Assembly: GCA_973895155.1 (NCBI GenBank)
Contig: OZ316895.1
Span: 9,610,001 to 9,674,000 of the forward strand
Length of the DNA: 64,000 nt
Source: Marsupella aquatica
Lineage: Eukaryota > Marchantiophyta
Direction of reading: 5' to 3'
The stretch's first letter is position 1, and every line of letters begins with the position of its first letter. Both the position numbers and the translations under genes were made by a program. The notes beneath the pieces are model-generated. The model was not told the origin of the DNA. It ran no database searches and worked only from the letters and a program-made list of their open reading frames with translations. This document shows positions 10,740 through 21,804 of the stretch, one piece after another.

Positions 10740-11159
10740 CTAGGCATCACAATTGGTCATTAACTCTGACCCCAAACTGACCTGGGAGTGAGCTTCCTCC
10801 GATGGGCCAGCTAAATCTGGTGTTGACTGTTCGAGTGGGGGTTCTTCCAATATGGGAGAACCAGCACGATCATCACTGGCTGTGATATCAGGCCCATTGG
10901 AGGCATTGCTGCTTCCAAGGACTTGTTGTGACAGAACTGCCTTACTCTGGACAGGCAAGTCTGCAGCATCTCTGGGGTTTTTGGGGATGATGATTACTTT
11001 CCCCCCACAATCGTCTAAGGAATTTACTACCTCCCATGACTCGCGCATCCTACTAGATAGAATGACATCTAAGAATTGGAACTCAAAATCAAAGTGTGCC
11101 ACCAACTTCTGTCTGGCATCTACAAAGGTTTCTCCTTTCCTATAACTATATGAGGACAC
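10740..11159 (-). pseudogene. Truncated ORF of unknown function cut by the LTR insertion
   Basis: This 139-residue ORF begins MSSYSYRKGETF, has a mixed N-terminal half, and then an acidic, Ser/Pro-rich tail. Its last codons (TNCDA and the TAG stop) are supplied by the first bases of the retrotransposon LTR, which starts at 10751, so the original C-terminus is lost. I do not recognise the family. It may be an exon of the same minus-strand gene as the 11894-12553 ORF. A MITE sits just upstream. Confidence 0.4.
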
Positions 11160-11207
11160 CGGTTTTCGTTCTCCGGACTCTGAGTCTACTTGAAATACAG
11201 TGGCAGA

Positions 11208-11520
11208 GGGTATGGCATGCGTGACAGTAAACAGGAAACAGGTTTACTGGTACCAGTAAAAATTTTCCTGTTACCAGCAAAAATTTACTGTTACCAGGAA
11301 AAATAACAATGTCAAAATATTTTCTAAAACGTCAAATTTTCCAAAAAAAATTAAATTATAACATTTTTTGGCTAGCTTTGGGCGCTAGCATTACCAGCGC
11401 CGGGCGCCAGCAAAAAAAAAAATTCCAAAAAAAAAATTTCAAAAAAAATTTCAAAAAAATTACCACTCATTTCCTGTTACCAGTTTCTGTTTGCTGTTTC
11501 CTGTCATTTGTAAATACCCC
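11208..11520. mobile_element. MITE (313 bp) with imperfect terminal inverted repeats and 8-bp target duplication
   Basis: The flanks carry the direct repeat GTGGCAGA at 11200-11207 and 11521-11528. The element starts GGGTATGG and ends AATACCCC. Beyond that, the ends share the inverted pattern TGACAG(T/G)AAACAG(G/C)AAACAG. The interior is AT-rich with long A runs and has no coding capacity. An 8-bp duplication suggests the hAT superfamily. A 9-bp Mutator-type reading is less likely because the ninth base differs. Confidence 0.75.
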
Positions 11521-11528
11521 GTGGCAGA

Positions 11529-11893
11529 AGGCATGTTGTGAAACACTCTGACCACTCTACATCCACCTCCCACAGGCCTGCAAACAAGACAAAAGGAGCA
11601 TGAACGTCGACTCAAAAACTATGATGATTTTGATTAGAAATCACCAAAGTAAGTTATTTAACATCTGAAGTAGACCAGCAAGCAGAGTCTCATTGATTAC
11701 CTTACTTTGGTCACAAAAATTACAAAAAGTTGATCTTTGATCCAAAACTACAAAATCTACAAAATTGTAGGATGCAACAAACATCCTTCAGGTCCATACT
11801 TGGACAGTTCTACCAAAACTCGTCCTCACTTTCACTATCCCAATGTGCATCTGATTCCCCAACATCCCTTAGCCTGAACTGCTTCTTAGGCCA
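11529..11893. other. Intergenic stretch, no gene seen
   Basis: This is AT-rich sequence between the MITE and the next ORF. A short inverted pair built on CACCAAAGTAAG occurs near 11641-11655 and 11697-11712. Nothing else is recognisable. Confidence 0.4.
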
Positions 11894-12553
11894 TCATGGG
11901 ATATGGGTGACCTTATGAGAATAAGCCCATAACCAATGAAACTCCACTTCATGGGTATCCTCATCGACTACTGCTACTGAATACCTGCGTGATGGAATGT
12001 CACAGCATGCATTAATGCAACACATACACACCTCCCCATTTGCAATTAAATTGGTCCATAGACCCCAGACAAAAACCATGGGGAAGAACCTACATACAGG
12101 TCGAGGGGGTAGTTGTCGAGTCTGATAGGAATATAATTTTCCGCCAGTGTCAATGAGGAATTCAGTGTCAAGCGGATTTGGGAGGTCCTCAATGGCACTC
12201 TGGATCTCCTCAAATGCTGCCGCTCTATTTTGGGCATAAAAGTGGGGTTCATATAATGGACTCCCATCGACCACATGACAACAGTGAAGAATGAAACACT
12301 TCACAGCACCGGTCTTTAGTAGGAGTAGGATGATATTCCTACTGTACTTCACATATCTATCCCAGAGGATATAAATCATCTGCTCTACCTCATTGAGGTG
12401 GAAGCTATATATATTTAAGTCCCAGGGTGTACAAATCATCTTAGCAATACACAAAATAAGACTGGGATCAAACCTCCTCAGCTCTTCAAGCAGGTCCCCA
12501 GCGCCATAAGAGTCTGGATCGGGCCAGCAACAGTATGCATGCATCTCCAACAT
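11894..12553 (-). CDS. Hypothetical protein, Cys/Trp-rich, 219 aa
   Basis: This uninterrupted ORF from MLEMHAYCCWPDPDS to HKVTHIP is rich in Cys, Trp, Tyr and Leu. It has a predicted hydrophobic helical centre, a CMCCINACCDIP cluster near residue 180, and a charged end (VDEDTHEVEFHW). I recognise no family. It lies between the Gypsy LTR and the left end of CACTA-3, on the same strand as the truncated ORF at 10740-11159, so both may be parts of one disrupted gene. It could be host sequence or cargo of an older element. Confidence 0.4.
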   Translation of the reverse strand: MLEMHAYCCWPDPDSYGAGDLLEELRRFDPSLILCIAKMICTPWDLNIYSFHLNEVEQMIYILWDRYVKYSRNIILLLLKTGAVKCFILHCCHVVDGSPLYEPHFYAQNRAAAFEEIQSAIEDLPNPLDTEFLIDTGGKLYSYQTRQLPPRPVCRFFPMVFVWGLWTNLIANGEVCMCCINACCDIPSRRYSVAVVDEDTHEVEFHWLWAYSHKVTHIP

Positions 12554-12799
12554 AGCCTGTTAAAGCCAGGGAAATTTGGAGTGAGTAATTAACTAGGATT
12601 TCAACAAACATAGCTTGATTGTGATCTTGGTGGTGAGGGCAGAAATGGGGTTTCTAACATGACTGACCTAAAGCAGCCCACCTGTCGAGACCACATTCAC
12701 TGGACCAATCCCACGAGGGCCTTGCCCCATCCCGGCCATTTCTCGTGATGATTGACAAGTTCAAGATCCATTGCAGCTTTCTCCTTTCGGGTGGGAAGG
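12554..12799. other. Short flank left of CACTA-3
   Basis: No gene or repeat is recognised in this stretch, which ends at the degenerate terminus of CACTA-3. Confidence 0.3.
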
Positions 12800-12800
12800 G

Positions 12801-13100
12801 TCGAGTAGAAACCGGGGCAATTTAGACCATACCTTATAGGACTAAGCCCACTAAGTCCTTTTTCCATACTTGAAACGACTCGCACCCATTGCACCGGTTT
12901 TGTTGAAGACTACAAAAGACTATTAGTGTTTTATAGTTCACTAAAAGACTATGAGAAGTAACCTTGCTACTTTGTGAACGGTGAATAGTCTAGCACATCA
13001 TGGGTAATGTTCACTTATGTTGAGGAGGGGTAATTCTATAAAGAGGGTGATAGCTGTGGGCATAACTCAATAAATGGCCTTATTTGTGACCAAAAAGGTT
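12801..13100. repeat. CACTA-3 left terminal and subterminal repeats
   Basis: After the terminal motif there are repeated ATAGGACT, AAACGACTC, AAAGACTAT and AAGACTAC words in varying spacing. The same word family is found at the right end near 31640-32010. Such arrays bind TNPA-like proteins in characterised CACTA elements. Confidence 0.55.
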
Positions 13101-16100
13101 TTGGAGTGAGGTTCATGGAGGGTGGACTACGGAGGGATCGATTACTAACTCCATCTATTAAAGGCCGAGATGCACAAAGGTAGATTTGTACCGGTCTCAA
13201 GGGGGTGTGGGTTTAGGGTTAGGGGGTTGTCCAGCCGAAGAACACTCGATTGAAATAGTGACGCAATGATTTAGGGTAAAGGAACATGTTTAAGGACCCT
13301 AACTTGTTTGCTGCCTTGGGAGGATCTTGAGAGCCTGAGCTTGCAAGCGGCACTCTAAAAATGGCCCCTGGCATTGCAAAGATAGTCTAGCCACAGTCGA
13401 GTTGTCAAGACGTTTAGGGGGTTTATATGTCAAGGCTAGGGGGTGGCTGGGTTTTCACTAAAGGGGGTTTAGGGGGGGTTTGATGTCAAGGGTTGGGGGT
13501 TGCATGTTAAGGGGATGGGGGTTTAGGGACCATTGGATCGTCGACATCCATCCCCCCCGGTCCATTCTTCATCCATTTAACCCTCTTTTGCCAATGACTC
13601 CAAATGTCCAATGGGTTTTCAGAGGGTTTATGCTTGAGGAGGGTGAGTTTAAGGGTAGGTGTTGTTTTTTGCCATCTGGGTGACTTAGGATATTTATCTA
13701 ACCCAATGACTATACCCAAAATACCCAACTAAAATCCCCCCCCCCAACAAAAAAAATGCATGCACCCTTGGTCTTAGTTACCGTTTAATCCTAACTGTGA
13801 ACTTACGTCTAAATGTGTTAGGTGCTTGCAGAATGCCTATGAACGAGTCCTTCCAGTCGACTCAATGTTTAGGGTAAACGGATTTTGTAAAGGAAAATTG
13901 CACAAAGTGTCGACGGCTACCACCAGGGTTTTCCTTCACATTTCTGCAAGGGAATCCAAGGCCAAACACTTTGCGCCCGATAATGCACTTTTCCTCAGTT
14001 GCTCTCGACTCTTGCACCTGATCGCACTCAGTCAATACATTTAGCGCTTTTGGAGGTGGGATTTCATGTCATTGCGTAGGGCTTGGAGCTTCGACCTTTG
14101 CTATATGACCCATTGTCGACTGCAATCTCACTATAGGGTTTAGGTGGGCCCTAAATCTTACATTCGTCTTTCCTGTGGTGACAACGCGGGTGCTAAGGTG
14201 TATAGGAACAAGGTTGTTGGGAGGTTTATCGCGGATGACTGGCGATTGGTGAGCCCTATTTGCATTCATCTCCACTATCATTGGGTACCCGAGATACAAC
14301 GGTCGACCTTCTATACAGAGGCGAGGAAGTGACGAGAACCTACAACTCTTTGCGGGAATGCATGGTCTTCTGCTTACCTGATTGCCCTCATGCTTGACTG
14401 TAAATACATTAGTAAAGTTTTGCTTTGGCTCAACTTTGGTCTTTTTTGGCCTTGCGCGACTGCGCTCACTTCTCTCGGTTTCCAGTGTGCAGTTGGCTAA
14501 AGACCTGGATGTCATGCTGTGAGCGCAAGCTGCTAGTAGTTGTCCATAGCTTGGGGAAAGCGGTGGAGATTGAGGCCACAAAGGAGTTTGACCTGCGCTT
14601 TTTTTTCTTTGCAGCAAGAGCGAGAGTGAGACAAGTTGCAAATTGAGTTTCATTGAGCTGCTGCCCTGGGCTTGGCGGAGGTCCTACACTCTTGTGTCGC
14701 TCACTTGTTCAGCTGCGGTGGGAGCGGGCTTTTGGTAGTGACCTGTTCAGTTGCAGTGGGAGCTGACAACTTTGGTGGCTGTGGTGTTGAGCTTCTGAGG
14801 AGGGCAAGCAACTGCGTGATGTGCCCTTGAGTGAATGTCTCTTGGAGGAGCTGCGAAGTGGTGAAAGGGGAAGGAGGTGAGCTCGGGCCTGGAAGCAATG
14901 TGCTTCTCCAACATTTTTGCACAATGCAATGCTGCTCAATCGTTTATCCTTCCTCTAAAGCTGAGTGTGACGCATCGACCTTTGACGGGAGTATCTACAT
15001 TACAGTTTGCTACATACGGCTGCTCTCTGTGTGGAAATCGCCAATAGCTAGCGCAATGGAGGGTTCGACGTCAACTTTGAGTCATTGATCAGTGCACACT
15101 ACATCGCTCTCCCTTTGCTAAACCCTTTCTTTTGGCTTGGTTCTTGGTGCCTTTGGCATAGGAGCGACATTATTGCTAATCAACTCCCGAATCAACTTTG
15201 GAGGTGCGGGTTAGAAGGGGTTGGAGAGAGGAGGTCCAAACCGAGAATGCCCTTCACCGTCAACGGGCGGTAGCCATTGTTCCATCTTTGAGCCCCAACA
15301 TGCTCAACAACTTTTGTGTGAGGCTATTCTAAGGTGAGAGTCTTACACTTCCACACATTTCAATTCTAGAGTGTGAATTTGTATATGTAATCTATAGTGG
15401 CTGGAATAAAAAATTCCAAAAGCCAATTCTTTCCAGAGCTGGTGATTTAGGATGTTTAAGTTAAGCAAGCCACCTAAGCCCCCTTTCTGCGGACAGTGAA
15501 GCTGCTGATTGAAGCGGATCTCTTGGCTGAACAGGGGACCTTGCGCCAAGGAGGGGGGAGTCACTTCAGAGAGATGGATGGACTCTGCAACTGAGCCCGT
15601 CTACTTTTCTTCCAAAAAACTAGACTTTGCCGGAGTTGCAAACATCAATCAATCGACTACAAAGGCATTGCAGCGCATCCAAGTCATTGGTGAGTTTCTC
15701 TAACATAGATCACAACTTTGATAGGTTGCCTCTTGTTGCCCTTTTCCTTCTCTTACTCGGTGTCTGGGAGCGCTCGTTTGAGTCGTCAATTCGTTCGGCA
15801 ACTACAGCAGGTTGAAGCATTTTGTTACAGCTCCAAAGAGCAACCTTCTTAGCTGTATTTATTAATTAACACTGTCTCGTTCAGGTGGTTTGCAACTAGG
15901 TCGCAGCATGTCCTCAAGCTCCCGCGTATAACTCTTAGGTCTACTAAAACTGTGTCTCGTTTTCGTTCGCTACTACGGTTGGGATAAGCATTTGTCAATG
16001 CCCAGCACAGAAATCTTAGCTTTCTAAACACTCTGTCTGTGCACGGGTTTTTCCAGCATTCAGTGATCTTCGAATTTGACTTACTGAAATTTCTGAAATG

Positions 16101-16301
16101 ATTGCTTCTGCAGGTCAGTTGAACTTGTCTGTGCCGATCGCGACTCCCGGTTATTAGTGTCGAACAAGCAGCTAAAAATAATTAAGAACCTCTCCGGTTT
16201 CGTTATCACCCTGTTCCGTGCGATTTCTTGCTACGGACAAGGGCCCTGCGGACGGGCGGACAGCAATTTGTTAAAGAGGGGCCTCACTTCGCTCGGCAAT
16301 C
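13101..16301. other. CACTA-3 left arm: no clear gene; candidate SmE 5' region with an intron
   Basis: From 13200 to 13530 the sequence is G-rich with scattered GTTTAGGG-like words. From 13800 to 15680 only weak ORFs on both strands were seen. A good donor (CATTG then GTGAGT at 15690) and an acceptor (GCTTCTGCAG ending at 16113) would frame an intron in the 5' leader of the SmE transcript. This intron is a prediction from splice consensus only. Confidence 0.35.
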
Positions 16302-16568
16302 ATGGCGACCACCAAAGTGCAGCGGATTATGACCCAACCGATCAATTTGATTTTTCGGTTTCTGCAAAGTAAGTCAAGGATTCAGATTTGGTTGTTCGAG
16401 CAGAAGGACCTCAGAATAGAGGGACGCATCATCGGTTTTGATGAATACATGAATTTGGTCCTCGAGGATGCCGAGGAAATCTCATTAAAGAAGAAGACGC
16501 GGAAACCTCTTGGTCGAATTCTCCTCAAAGGTGATAATATCACACTGATGATGAACACGGGCAAGTGA
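16302..16568 (+). CDS. SmE: Small nuclear ribonucleoprotein E (Sm protein E)
   Basis: This 88-residue, intronless, intact ORF matches plant SmE along its whole length, from the [10 protein letters not shown] start to the LMMNTGK end. The Sm1 motif includes [10 protein letters not shown] (residues 45-54) and the Sm2 motif is [10 protein letters not shown] (71-80). SmE is one of seven Sm proteins forming the ring around U1, U2, U4 and U5 snRNAs in nuclear spliceosomal snRNPs. The length equals that of plant SmE. The absence of coding introns may point to a retrocopy, or to the lineage. The gene lies between the inferred ends of CACTA-3, and CACTA-1 is inserted 26 nt after the stop, so its 3' UTR is split or replaced. 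It could be the resident host gene or a captured copy. Confidence 0.95.
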   Translation: MATTKVQRIMTQPINLIFRFLQSKSRIQIWLFEQKDLRIEGRIIGFDEYMNLVLEDAEEISLKKKTRKPLGRILLKGDNITLMMNTGK

Positions 16569-16615
16569 CCACCGTGTCTTTCCTTAGGATATTTCACTAG
16601 TACATTTTTGCTCAT

Positions 16616-17100
16616 TTTCCGATGCTCCCGCTGAAACATGAAACAGGCGTCCGATAGCCAGAGTTACGTAAACTTTCGTTCACAAAAATATCGGAACTTG
16701 CGATCCCCACAGCTTCGGAAACACAGTATCCGATTTCCAAAACATCGGACATAATTTGCGATACTCCTAATATCGGAACATATCCGATGTCTTGACTATC
16801 GGACCCCTCTTCTAAAAATTGTTACTAAATTTCCGATCCGTGAAGTATCGCATTTGATGTCCGATTGAGTAAATTACGGAAATATTGCGATCGAAAATGT
16901 ATTGCTTAGTGCTTCCGATAGGTTGGGTATCGGAAATGTTTTCCGAAGTAGTGTGTATCACAAATAAGTCCGATGCTACAAGAATCAGAAATGGAGTCCG
17001 AAAGGGTTTATATCGGATATATGTGGTTCGAGGTCAAGATTTGAACAAGGAGGTGTTCCGATGGGCTTCCGTTGTTTTAAGCATGGGAAATGGTATCGGG
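16616..17100. repeat. CACTA-1 left subterminal repeats
   Basis: There are many copies of TCCGAT, TATCGGA and near variants in both orientations, often paired as TCCGAT followed after 8-15 bases by ATCGGAA. The same words fill the right end. They are the probable binding sites of the element's TNPA-like protein. Confidence 0.85.
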
Positions 17101-17290
17101 AATAAATGGACGTGACTCAAATGCATATATTACTTAGGGATTGTAATTTGGATTGTGTCAAGGGACTATATACAGTTGTATCCAAAATTATATCCAACCA
17201 ATGAATCTTTGGGCATGTGTGAAATGACATGACAAAATGTATATGATATCCATGAAGATAAAACATATAGGGGTTTTACCTAGGTCGCAT

Positions 17291-20200
17291 CTATTGTAAT
17301 GAGGGGTCCAAATCCTCTACTACAACTACACTTGGCTTGTCTTGAACAATGGATCGTGAGCGAGGGATGTAAGGCATAACAATGGACCACTCTGGGTCAT
17401 TCGGATAAGGAAGATAGAAAGAATGCTCCAAATGATGGGGAAATGCAAATGGATCTGAGGTCCTCCAATTGGAACTAATGACACTAGTTGCACTGGTCTT
17501 CAATCGTGTGAACCCACATGCATCTTCTTCACAGGTCCGATTATGGCCAACAAGATTCATCCGAAATCATTTGCACTTGAACACCACCTCCTCCAAGGTT
17601 GTATGGGCATGATAATTTACGATAAGAATCTCCTCTATCTTCCCATAGTGGGCCATAATTGAACGTATTGGATTCCGGTCAGAAGTGCTACTTTGTGACT
17701 CTTGGGTGAACCACCCCATCACCCCACAATCTTGTGTTGCTGCTCTCTTCATATCAAGATGTTGGATTCGAAAATGCCTCCCCTTTGACCACATGGCTGT
17801 TTGAGTCGTGACCATGAGTAATGAACCATGAACAAGGGTGCGAATGTCATTGGTGACCTTCGGAAAGTGCAAAACACTCTCACCCTGACCCAACAAGGCA
17901 TCAATCTCTGTCAACTTCTCCTTCATATATGGGAGAAACTTGGGGAAGAGGCGTGGCCGACGACTATTACTCTTCTCCTCCTCATAAAATGCAGTCCACT
18001 CCCCTGCAATCTCTGGTGAGTTATACAACATGAATGTGGTGAGTTGCAGACGTTCAGCAGAGCCTAGTAGTCGTTCTCCCTTTGCTCCAGTGAGTCTATC
18101 CTCTTCATAATCTGCCTCTCGTGCTGACTCATCTATCCAACCCCTTGGAGCATTTGGATCAAGTGTAGCCACAATGTTCGTACAATAGAACATACTCTCT
18201 GCTCCAAGGTGACATTCGGCAATGCTACCTTCCACCCTAGCACGGTTTGATACATATGATTTCATGACTCCCATGAATCGCTCTACCCAATACATCCAAC
18301 GACAATGTACTGGGCCTGCAATGGCTACTTCACGCACTAGATGTACAAGAAAATGAACTTGACCATCAAAGAAGGAAGGAGGGAGTGCTCGCTCCAACTT
18401 GCACACAACCTCCACTCCAAATACCTCCATGGCAGCAATCTCTCCCTCGTTGACCTCCTTTTGACAAACCCATCTCAACAATCTACCCAATGACCAAAGT
18501 GCATCCCGAAGATCCTCGCTGCCCAATCCAATAATAGCAACTGGAATAACGTGCTGCAATAGACGATGATAATCGTGGGTCTTCAAGAAAGCTGGCCATT
18601 TTGGAGAGTCATCTCCACCAAATGCCTTGCGAAGATTGGCACCATACCCTATAGGAAACCGCATTGACCCTATCCGCTTGCGAAACTCTATTCGCTCACT
18701 CCTTGTGAAAACCCATGGGGGATGGATAGTAAGGGGAGGGTCAGGGTCCATAGATGGCCAAAAACCATGAAGGCCATGCATCCCCATCTCCTCACAACTC
18801 TCCCTCCAATTGTTGTTTTTCTCTCCATATAGATGGCGGATCAATGACCTCCCAACATTCCCCTCAATATGCATAGGGTCCAATAGATGATTTATCGGCA
18901 TGTGTTCCCAATATGGAAGTTGTGCCAATGCAGACAAACGGGTCATGCCACATCTAGCCAAGGGTAATGGGTCATCTGGATCAGTCACCCTCTCCCATAC
19001 CTCCTTCCAATATATTGGGTCCTTCGGTAAAGGTTGAGGTCTTGTGTCTGGCTGGCCCTCATCCGTGTCATACAAAAATGGATCATACCTCCAGTCATGC
19101 CCCTCAGGAAGATACTTTGTGTGACCAATGTAAACTATCTTCCGCAGGGTGGTAGACTTTGGGCGTGCCACTCCCTCCAAGTCTGGTCCACAAGTTGGGC
19201 AAGCACGATATCCAGAAGTTTGCAAGCCAGAAATATATCCAAACCCTTCACAAACAATGGTCACAAATTAAAACCCATTAAGTTTTGAAACCAAACCAAA
19301 GGGAAAAAAAATAAACAGAACGATATATATATATATATGGGTAGCTGCACAAGCCATACTTAATTTATAAAGAGTTGGGTACCTGGAAGATCATGCATGG
19401 TCCACATAAGAATGGCTTTGAGCTGAAACTCACGGGGTAAGCCCCCTGTATGCACTCGACCATCATAGCAATCCACTCCCCCCCAAAGTTTCTGTAGCTC
19501 CTCAATCAACGGTATACATCAATCTTCTTCACTTGCTTAGGGCCAGGAATAATCATAGATAGGAGCAAATGACCCTTCTTCATGGCCATCCATGGTGGGA
19601 TGTTGTAGTTAGTGAGGACTACTGGCCATACAGAGTATGGTTTGGCCTTGCCGGCCAGTGCAAATGGGCTAATGCCGTCTGATGCCAAACCAAGGCGAAC
19701 ATGACGAGGGTCAGTCTTGAACTCACCCCAACGCTCTTCCACAAATCTGTTTGCAGGAGAGTCAACCATCATGCGCATGGTTGGATCCTGAGTAGTGTCT
19801 GAACGGTGTTGGGAATGCCATACCATATACTTAGCCAACTCTGCACATCGAAACTGGTGACGCAAACGAGGAATAAGGGGAAAGTACCTCATAACCTTTT
19901 GAGGTACTCTTCCTGTCAACATATCCTCACGATATCTTGGCGCGTTGCACACAGGACATGTAAGAGCATTTGAGTGCTCCTTCCTGAACAAAACACAATC
20001 ATTCACACAAGCATGTATGACCTCATACTTGAGGCCTATGGACTTCAACACTTTCTTTGCCTCTTTCCATGATGCTGGCAAGTTATTCCCCTCTGGTAAC
20101 ATACGATCATGCAATGTCCTGAAAATATCATCAAGAAGCAAGTTGCTTGCTCCATGTCTTTGCTGCAAGTTCAGTAATAACATGATTGCTGAAAGACGAG

Positions 20201-20555
20201 ATAATCTAGACCCCTCAGAAAGACGAGTCCGTGCATGCTCTTGAGCCTCCTCCCACTGGTGCAAGTGTCGATTCCGTGAAGGAGTATGCCTATGAGGAGG
20301 AGGTAAGTCAATGTCCTCCCAGTCACCTGGGTCATGATCACCCCGGGGATCACCCTCATCTGCATCCATGAATTGGTGCATCAACTCATCCATAGCCCGG
20401 TCCTCATCCTCTCTTTCTTGGGTAGCATTAGGTAGTTCATGTGGAATGTCCATATCCTCAAAAGGTTGACCCCCTTGCCTACCATCCATGGCCTGAAGGA
20501 GATGTTGTCGCACAGCTCGTGATAATACCTCAATATCTGGCTGAACAAATGCATT
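17291..20555 (-). pseudogene. TNP2-type transposase core of CACTA-1 (Transposase_21, DUF4218, DUF4216-like), broken
   Basis: Two exons can be placed: 19383-20555, and 19246 downwards, with a GT-AG intron at 19247-19382. The first has the Cys motif region (CVNDCVLFRKEHSNALTCPVC), FPLIPRL, and the Transposase_21 core with LGLASDGISPF and NYNIPPWM. The second continues with ACPTCG, then LLDPMHIEGNVGRSLIRHL, then a DUF4218-like block (LPPSFFDGQVHFLVHLVREV, RWMYWVERFMGVMKSYV). After a TGA at 17567-17569 the frame continues as a DUF4216-like end (17291-17566). A frameshift near 19505 also breaks the first exon at the IDVY/LIEEL junction. In the family this protein catalyses cutting and joining at the CACTA ends. 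Confidence 0.88.
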
Positions 20556-20727
20556 CTATCATACACAAAAGAAAACAATGAGAATGATATAAGTCCAGGT
20601 CTCTCAACCAACAATTGAGACATCCATATATGAATGAGTCAAAAGACTCCATAGCTCTTGAAACCAATTAGAGAATGACTCAAGTAATATTTTTATAAAA
20701 GTGAACATATACACATGTTTGTATGTG

Positions 20728-21686
20728 CTATGAAGGACGACACCGTATGGCCATCTTAGGCGCGTTCCAATCATAGTCACAAAAGAGTTCCTCACCAGCC
20801 CTAATAGTCCTAATGGCTACAGTCATAACATGGTCATCCATATGCTTCACATAGTAAGGTGGTGGCGTGCCCCAAAAATCTGAACCCACTCTACATTTGG
20901 TTGAAGTCCTCGTCCTCTCCCTTTGGTACTATTGATATACCCAGCGATGTTATCACATCGCACAGGATCACCATCAATCATCCTACAATGCCAAGGCCTC
21001 TTGAGGACCTCATCCGGATCGGAATCCATTTGCAATGCATACACTCCCCATGATGGTTGTTGCCGTAAAATAATGTTCCAATTCTTGGCAGTGTATATAG
21101 GGCCAATATAAGGAAATAAGTGTTCCCCATCATAACCTCTTCGCCATGGCTTTGGATGGACCACAATGTCCTCCAAAGCAAATAACCCAAATCCTACATC
21201 AACACCAAGGGAAGATGACTGCACTATCCAATGACGGCCCCATATCTCTATAGGGGCATTAGTGGGTATGCCTTGAGGGATTTTGAATATCTCAGACGAG
21301 AAGTCCTTCACAAGAGGCAACGCCTTTCCAGTGAGATATGACAATCCCAACCTACCCTCCACTACCACATAACCCTCACTTGGCTTCATCATAGGCGGAC
21401 CTACCAAGTTTGGGTCTTGAGACTCACGAGTGCCCAATGGTTCATAATGTCTCCTATGCCTATGGGAGCGTGGGCCGGTGCGTAAAACCCTAGATGGAGG
21501 TACCTCCAGGTCACCTTGCTCAATGTCCTCCACCCTTGCTACAGGTACACTCCCGCCCTCACCATTGGGGCACGGGGCAGGAGGAGGGGGTGTAGATGTT
21601 GATGCAAGCATCCGTCTTGCACTAGCCAAGAATGTGTCTAGCCATAGCTCTTTAGAGATCAATGGAGGAGGGGGCCTACGGGGCAC
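20728..21686 (-). pseudogene. SET-domain module inside the CACTA-1 transposase gene (one frameshift)
   Basis: An AG acceptor immediately precedes 21686. After a Pro-rich start, all SET landmarks appear in order: GFGLFALEDI, then LFPYIGPIYT (YxG), YALQMD, IDGDPVRCDNIAGYINS followed by PNVEW (the N-x-A-x-x-I-N...PN motif), and, after a 1-nt frameshift at a C4/A5 run near 20873, IRTIRAGEELFCDYDW. SET proteins transfer methyl from S-adenosylmethionine to lysine, usually in histones. The module lies between the exon with the transposase-associated zinc domain (21805-22037) and the Transposase_21 exons. It is therefore either an internal domain of the transposase or a gene inserted within it. Whether it is catalytic is unknown. 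Confidence 0.82.
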
Positions 21687-21804
21687 CTATTCATTCAAAA
21701 AAAATCCAAAATTAATAAATATATGATGATAGTGGCCATGATTGTAAGTGGCAAATTATGTTTCCTTCATTGAAATGTGTGGGATGAGAGTATGGGGTGC
21801 ATAC

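Larger units (their letters stand above)
1..10751 (-). mobile_element. Ty3/Gypsy LTR retrotransposon, 5' portion (3' end outside window)
   Basis: Read on the minus strand, the order is a long putative LTR (6126-10751), a primer-binding-like site (6103-6120), gag-protease (3062-6055), and pol with RT, RNase H and integrase (1-3155). This order is diagnostic of Ty3/Gypsy elements. The gag-protease frame has no stop over 997 codons and pol stays open to the window edge, so this copy looks young. The right boundary is set by GCATCACA at 10744-10751, which mirrors the TGTGGTGC at the inner LTR edge (6126). The flanking ATTGG (10752-10756) is the expected 5-bp target duplication, but the other copy lies outside the window. 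The insertion interrupts an older minus-strand ORF. Confidence 0.88.
6126..10751 (-). repeat. Putative 4.6-kb 5' LTR containing an ORF
   Basis: The inner edge is placed at 6126 because the element-strand sequence ends GCACCACA just before a TGG-starting primer-binding-like site. The outer edge is placed at 10751, where the element strand begins TGTGATGC. These two ends are near-perfect short inverted repeats, as LTR ends are. A TATA-like element lies close to the inner edge, and a long ORF fills 7037-10378. The stretches 6126-7036 and 10379-10751 hold no other gene. The second LTR is outside the window, so the length is inferred from the ends alone. A shorter LTR plus an unrelated ORF region remains possible. 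Confidence 0.55.

Noticed and set aside
12800-12803. Target-site duplication for CACTA-3
   Set aside because: AGG before the left end and GTA after the right end do not match, so no duplication is claimed.
13200-13530. GTTTAGGG-like words suggesting interstitial telomere repeats
   Set aside because: The words are irregular in spacing and sequence (GGGTTTAGGGGG, GGGTTGGGGG) with no tandem array. Ordinary G-rich sequence explains them.
14069-14653. 194-residue minus-strand ORF
   Set aside because: Composition is low in structure with many Arg, Ser and Pro. It has overlapping ORFs on the other strand, no family features and no splice context. Probably chance.
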